DNA of 64,000 nt from Hyphomicrobiales bacterium (GTDB lineage: Bacteria > Pseudomonadota > Alphaproteobacteria > Rhizobiales > Phreatobacteraceae): NCBI GenBank assembly GCA_017304475.1, contig JAFKKV010000009.1:496001-560000 (forward strand). Direction: 5' to 3'. Shown here piece by piece: positions 61,311 to 64,000 of this stretch (the stretch's first letter is position 1; each line of letters begins with the position of its first letter). Under the pieces are notes generated by a model, which worked only from the letters and a program-made list of their open reading frames with translations, did no database searches and had not been told where the DNA came from. Position numbers and translations under genes: made by a program.

Positions 61311-63659
61311 ATGACACGCACACAGACGCTCAAGCTTCCTGGTCTCTCGGCATCCGGTTCCATCGGGATCGACGTCAACGGCGTGCCGCATATCCGCGCC
61401 GAGAACGAGGCCGACCTGTTCTTTCTGCAGGGTTTTCACGCGGCGCGCGAGCGGCTGTTCCAGATCGACCTGTGGCGCAAGCGTGGCCTGGGCCTGCTGG
61501 CGGCCGATTTCGGCCCGGGCTTCCTGGAACAGGACCGGGCCTCCAGGCTGTTCCTCTATCGCGGTGACCAGGAGGAGGAATATGCCGCCTATGGGCCGGA
61601 AGCCAAGGCGACGTTCACCGCCTTTACCAAGGGGATCAACGCCTTCGTCGCCATGACGGAAGCCGATCCGTCGCTGCTGCCTTTCGAGTTCGGCCTGCTC
61701 GGCACCCGCCCGGCGCGCTGGGCGCCGCAGGACGTGTCGCGCATCCGGACCCATTCGCTCAGCCGTAACGTCCTGTCGGAGGTGCTGCGCTGCCAGGTCC
61801 AGGGCAAGGCCGATCACCGCACCGACCTGTTGCGCCGCTGGCTCGAGCCGGCCGTCGTGCCGGTGGTGCCGGAAGGTCTCGATCCCGCGACGATCCCGCT
61901 CGCCGTGCTCGATCTCCTGAAGCTTGCCGGCGCCAGCGCCACATTCTCCAAGGAGAGGCTGGCGGCCAAGCTGGAGGACGCGCCGAAATGGCGCGGCGTC
62001 ACCGATCTGCTCGAAGTGGTGCTCGACGCCCAGCATACCGGCTCGAACAATTGGGCGGTGCATGGCAGCCTGACCGATACCGGCAAGCCGATCCTGGCCT
62101 CCGACCCGCATCGCCTGCACGGCATGCCGTCGCTGCGCCAGCTGGTGCACCTGACCGCGCCCGGCCTCGACGTGGTCGGCGCCGGCGAACCCTGCATTCC
62201 CGGCGTCCATATCGGCCATAACGGCACCATGGCCTGGGCCCTGACGATTTTCTACATCGACCAGGAAGACCTCTATTTCTACGAGACCGATCCGGAGGAT
62301 CCGGACCTCTACCGCTATGACGGTGCCTGGGAACGCATGCGCGTGGTCGAGGAGACGGTGGCGGTCAAGGGCTGTCCGGATCAGGTTCTCCGGCTGAAAT
62401 TCACCCGCCACGGCCCGGTGGTGCACGAGGACCGGGGCCAGCGCCGCGCCTATGCGATCCGCTCGGTCTGGTTCGAGCCGGGCACCGCGCCCTATCTCGG
62501 CACCCACCGGCTGATGCGCGCCAGGACGCTCGAGGCGTTCCGCAAGGGCACCGAGACCTGGGGTACGCCTTCGGTCAATTTCGTCTATGCCGACAAGGCC
62601 GGGACGGTCGCCTGGATGCCGGCCGGCATCAATCCGGTCCGGCCGAACTGGGACGGGTTGATGCCGGTGCCGGGCGACGGCCGATATGAATGGGCCGGCT
62701 TCCGCGACAGCTCGAAAATGCCGCTCAGTGAGAATCCGGCGCGCGGCTTCGTGTTCTCGGCCAATGAGATGAACATGCCCGCGGACTGGGATCACAAGGC
62801 CCATCCGATGGGCTTCGAATGGGTCGAGCGGGCGCGCGCCACGCGCATCGAAGAGGTGCTCGGCTCGGTCAGGCCGCATGCGCTCGCGACCTCGCGGGCG
62901 CTGCAGACCGATGTGGTCTCGGTGCCGGCGCGCCGGGCGACCAAATTGCTCGCCGGGCTTGCCGCCACCGATGCCGACGCGGCGCTCGGCCTCGGCATTC
63001 TCACCGGCTGGCGGGATCATGCGCTGACCGCGACCTCGGGACCGGCGGCCCTGTTCGAGGTCTGGTGGAGCCGGCACCTGAAGAAAGCGCTCTGGGCGGC
63101 GATCGTGCCTGAGGGCCTGCACGGCCTGATGGTTCCCGGTGACGTCGAGGGGACGCTCGCCGCGCTGGAAAACCCCGATGAGCGGTTCGGCGCCGATCCG
63201 AAGGCCGGCCGTGACGCGGTGCTGCTCGGTTCGCTCGCCACCGCTGTGCGCGACGTCAAGGGCTTGCTCGGCGAAGATCCCGCGAGCTGGGCCTGGGGCA
63301 AGCTGCATCACGGCCAGTTCGACCACCCGTTGAGCGGGCTGATGACGCAGGAACAGGCCAAGGCCTTGTCGGTCGGTCCGCTGCCGCATAGCGGATCGAG
63401 CGCGACGCCGATGCATACCGGTTATCGGGGCACCGATTTCCGCACCATGATGGGCTCGTCGTTCCGGCTGGTGGTGGATCTGGCCGATCTCGACCGGTCG
63501 GTGGCGATCAACACGCCCGGCCAGTCCGGCGATCCGGCTTCGCCCCATTACCGCGACCTGTTCGAGCGCTGGGTCACCGGCGACTATGCCGCGCTGCCCT
63601 ATTCGCGTGCCGCGGTCGATGCCGCGGTGCACCTGGAAACCCGCTGCGAACCCGGCTGA
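61311..63659 (+). CDS. Penicillin acylase family (N-terminal nucleophile) amidase, no signal peptide
   Basis: Ntn hydrolase of 782 aa. The precursor should cut itself before S245 (HTGSNNWAV), which becomes the nucleophile of the beta chain. Other family features are GVPHIRAENEADLFFLQGFH, ASDPHRLH and a GHNGTMAWALT segment. Most homologs (penicillin, acyl-homoserine-lactone or acyl-amide acylases) are secreted, but no signal sequence is visible here (MTRTQTLKLPGLSASGSIGI), so it may act in the cytoplasm. The ATG at 61311 is used as the family pattern begins there. Divergent from the nucleoside operon; substrate unknown. Confidence 0.9.
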   Translation: MTRTQTLKLPGLSASGSIGIDVNGVPHIRAENEADLFFLQGFHAARERLFQIDLWRKRGLGLLAADFGPGFLEQDRASRLFLYRGDQEEEYAAYGPEAKATFTAFTKGINAFVAMTEADPSLLPFEFGLLGTRPARWAPQDVSRIRTHSLSRNVLSEVLRCQVQGKADHRTDLLRRWLEPAVVPVVPEGLDPATIPLAVLDLLKLAGASATFSKERLAAKLEDAPKWRGVTDLLEVVLDAQHTGSNNWAVHGSLTDTGKPILASDPHRLHGMPSLRQLVHLTAPGLDVVGAGEPCIPGVHIGHNGTMAWALTIFYIDQEDLYFYETDPEDPDLYRYDGAWERMRVVEETVAVKGCPDQVLRLKFTRHGPVVHEDRGQRRAYAIRSVWFEPGTAPYLGTHRLMRARTLEAFRKGTETWGTPSVNFVYADKAGTVAWMPAGINPVRPNWDGLMPVPGDGRYEWAGFRDSSKMPLSENPARGFVFSANEMNMPADWDHKAHPMGFEWVERARATRIEEVLGSVRPHALATSRALQTDVVSVPARRATKLLAGLAATDADAALGLGILTGWRDHALTATSGPAALFEVWWSRHLKKALWAAIVPEGLHGLMVPGDVEGTLAALENPDERFGADPKAGRDAVLLGSLATAVRDVKGLLGEDPASWAWGKLHHGQFDHPLSGLMTQEQAKALSVGPLPHSGSSATPMHTGYRGTDFRTMMGSSFRLVVDLADLDRSVAINTPGQSGDPASPHYRDLFERWVTGDYAALPYSRAAVDAAVHLETRCEPG

Positions 63660-63787
63660 TCGCCGCGGCCGGACGGGCCCGGAGGGCCATATTTCGGGAC
63701 CCGCAACATTTGCCCCTGATCATGACGCGCTTCTGAAACCTGCCCTCCCTAGCGTCTGCGTCCTGTTCGCAGATGTTGGGGAATGGC

Positions 63788-64000
63788 ATGACCGATCACG
63801 ATGCGCTCACTGAACTCAATCAGGCCCTGATCGCCATCGATGTCATCCTGCGCAACGGCAAGCTCGACGCGGCCAGGGTTTCGGCGCTGGCGCGCGAGGC
63901 CCGTCGCTCGGCCGAGCGGATCAGCCGTACCCTCGACGGCCAGGAGCCGCCCGTGCCTTGCGGCTGCGTCGGCGCGGAGCGTCCGATCGAAGCCGCGGGC
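63788..64000 (+). CDS. Unidentified protein, cut off by the end of the window
   Basis: An open frame of 71 codons to the window end, starting MTDHDALTELNQALIAIDVI with GGGGAA seven bases before the ATG. The visible part is helical (LRNGKLDAARVSALAREARR) and then has PCGCVGAE with two close cysteines. I do not recognise a family. It lies 128 bp after the acylase gene in the same direction, with no clear terminator between them. Confidence 0.6.
   Translation, partial: MTDHDALTELNQALIAIDVILRNGKLDAARVSALAREARRSAERISRTLDGQEPPVPCGCVGAERPIEAAG

Noticed and set aside
61209..63632. Long antisense frame opposite the acylase gene
   Set aside because: Same composition artefact; the plus strand encodes a complete Ntn hydrolase with intact catalytic site.

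Overview
The window reads as chromosome of a GC-rich (about two thirds G+C by eye) alphaproteobacterium, most likely of the order Hyphomicrobiales. The evidence is a beta-1,2-glucan exporter of the NdvA/ChvA type, an AapJ-type amino-acid binding protein, a RhtX-type siderophore permease, an alphaproteobacterial CheZ-like protein and dispersed palindromic elements of the kind common in that order. No rRNA, tRNA, IS element, prophage or CRISPR array was found. Both ends cut through genes.

Layout. 1-8541: a two-component system followed by a small periplasmic protein and a complete CzcCBA-type heavy-metal efflux pump. 8743-14204: mixed genes, namely an Fe(II)/2-oxoglutarate oxygenase, a lipoprotein, a YkuD L,D-transpeptidase, an orphan amino-acid binding protein and two adjacent HdeA-type periplasmic proteins. 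13317-30515: the most interesting block, four transcription units in two divergent pairs around a TetR regulator. They encode AtuA, an SDR, two crotonases, an isovaleryl-CoA-dehydrogenase-type enzyme, a biotin-dependent acyl-CoA carboxylase with its alpha subunit split in two genes, an acyl-CoA synthetase and a complete branched-chain-type ABC importer. Near-identical 13-bp palindromes lie in both divergent promoters. I read this as uptake, CoA activation and carboxylation of a 3-methyl-branched (isoprenoid-like) acid under one repressor.

30523-35032 and on to 37268: a LysR/DHA2 efflux pair, a GrlR-like protein, and a siderophore import unit (IutA/RhtA-like TonB receptor, unknown 124-aa protein, RhtX-like permease) without biosynthesis genes. 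37582-43160: M20 amidohydrolase, fused dihydroxyacetone-type kinase, SMP-30 lactonase, omega-aminotransferase. 43295-48115: a second YkuD transpeptidase, CheZ-like protein, EnvC-like amidase activator and CtpA protease. 48189-51084: a 2-keto-4-pentenoate hydratase-type protein and NdvA. 51194-61083: a tightly coupled ten-gene nucleoside uptake and catabolism operon (BMP binding protein, metallo-beta-lactamase-fold hydrolase, ABC ATPase, two permeases, Cdd, purine nucleoside phosphorylase, DeoC, DeoA, DeoB). 61311-64000: a penicillin-acylase-family enzyme without signal peptide and the start of an unidentified gene.

Three different long inverted repeats (17740-17960, 41597-41679, 49082-49242) each sit exactly between convergent genes, so they may serve as bidirectional transcription ends. 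All family assignments are from motif reading; no database search was run.
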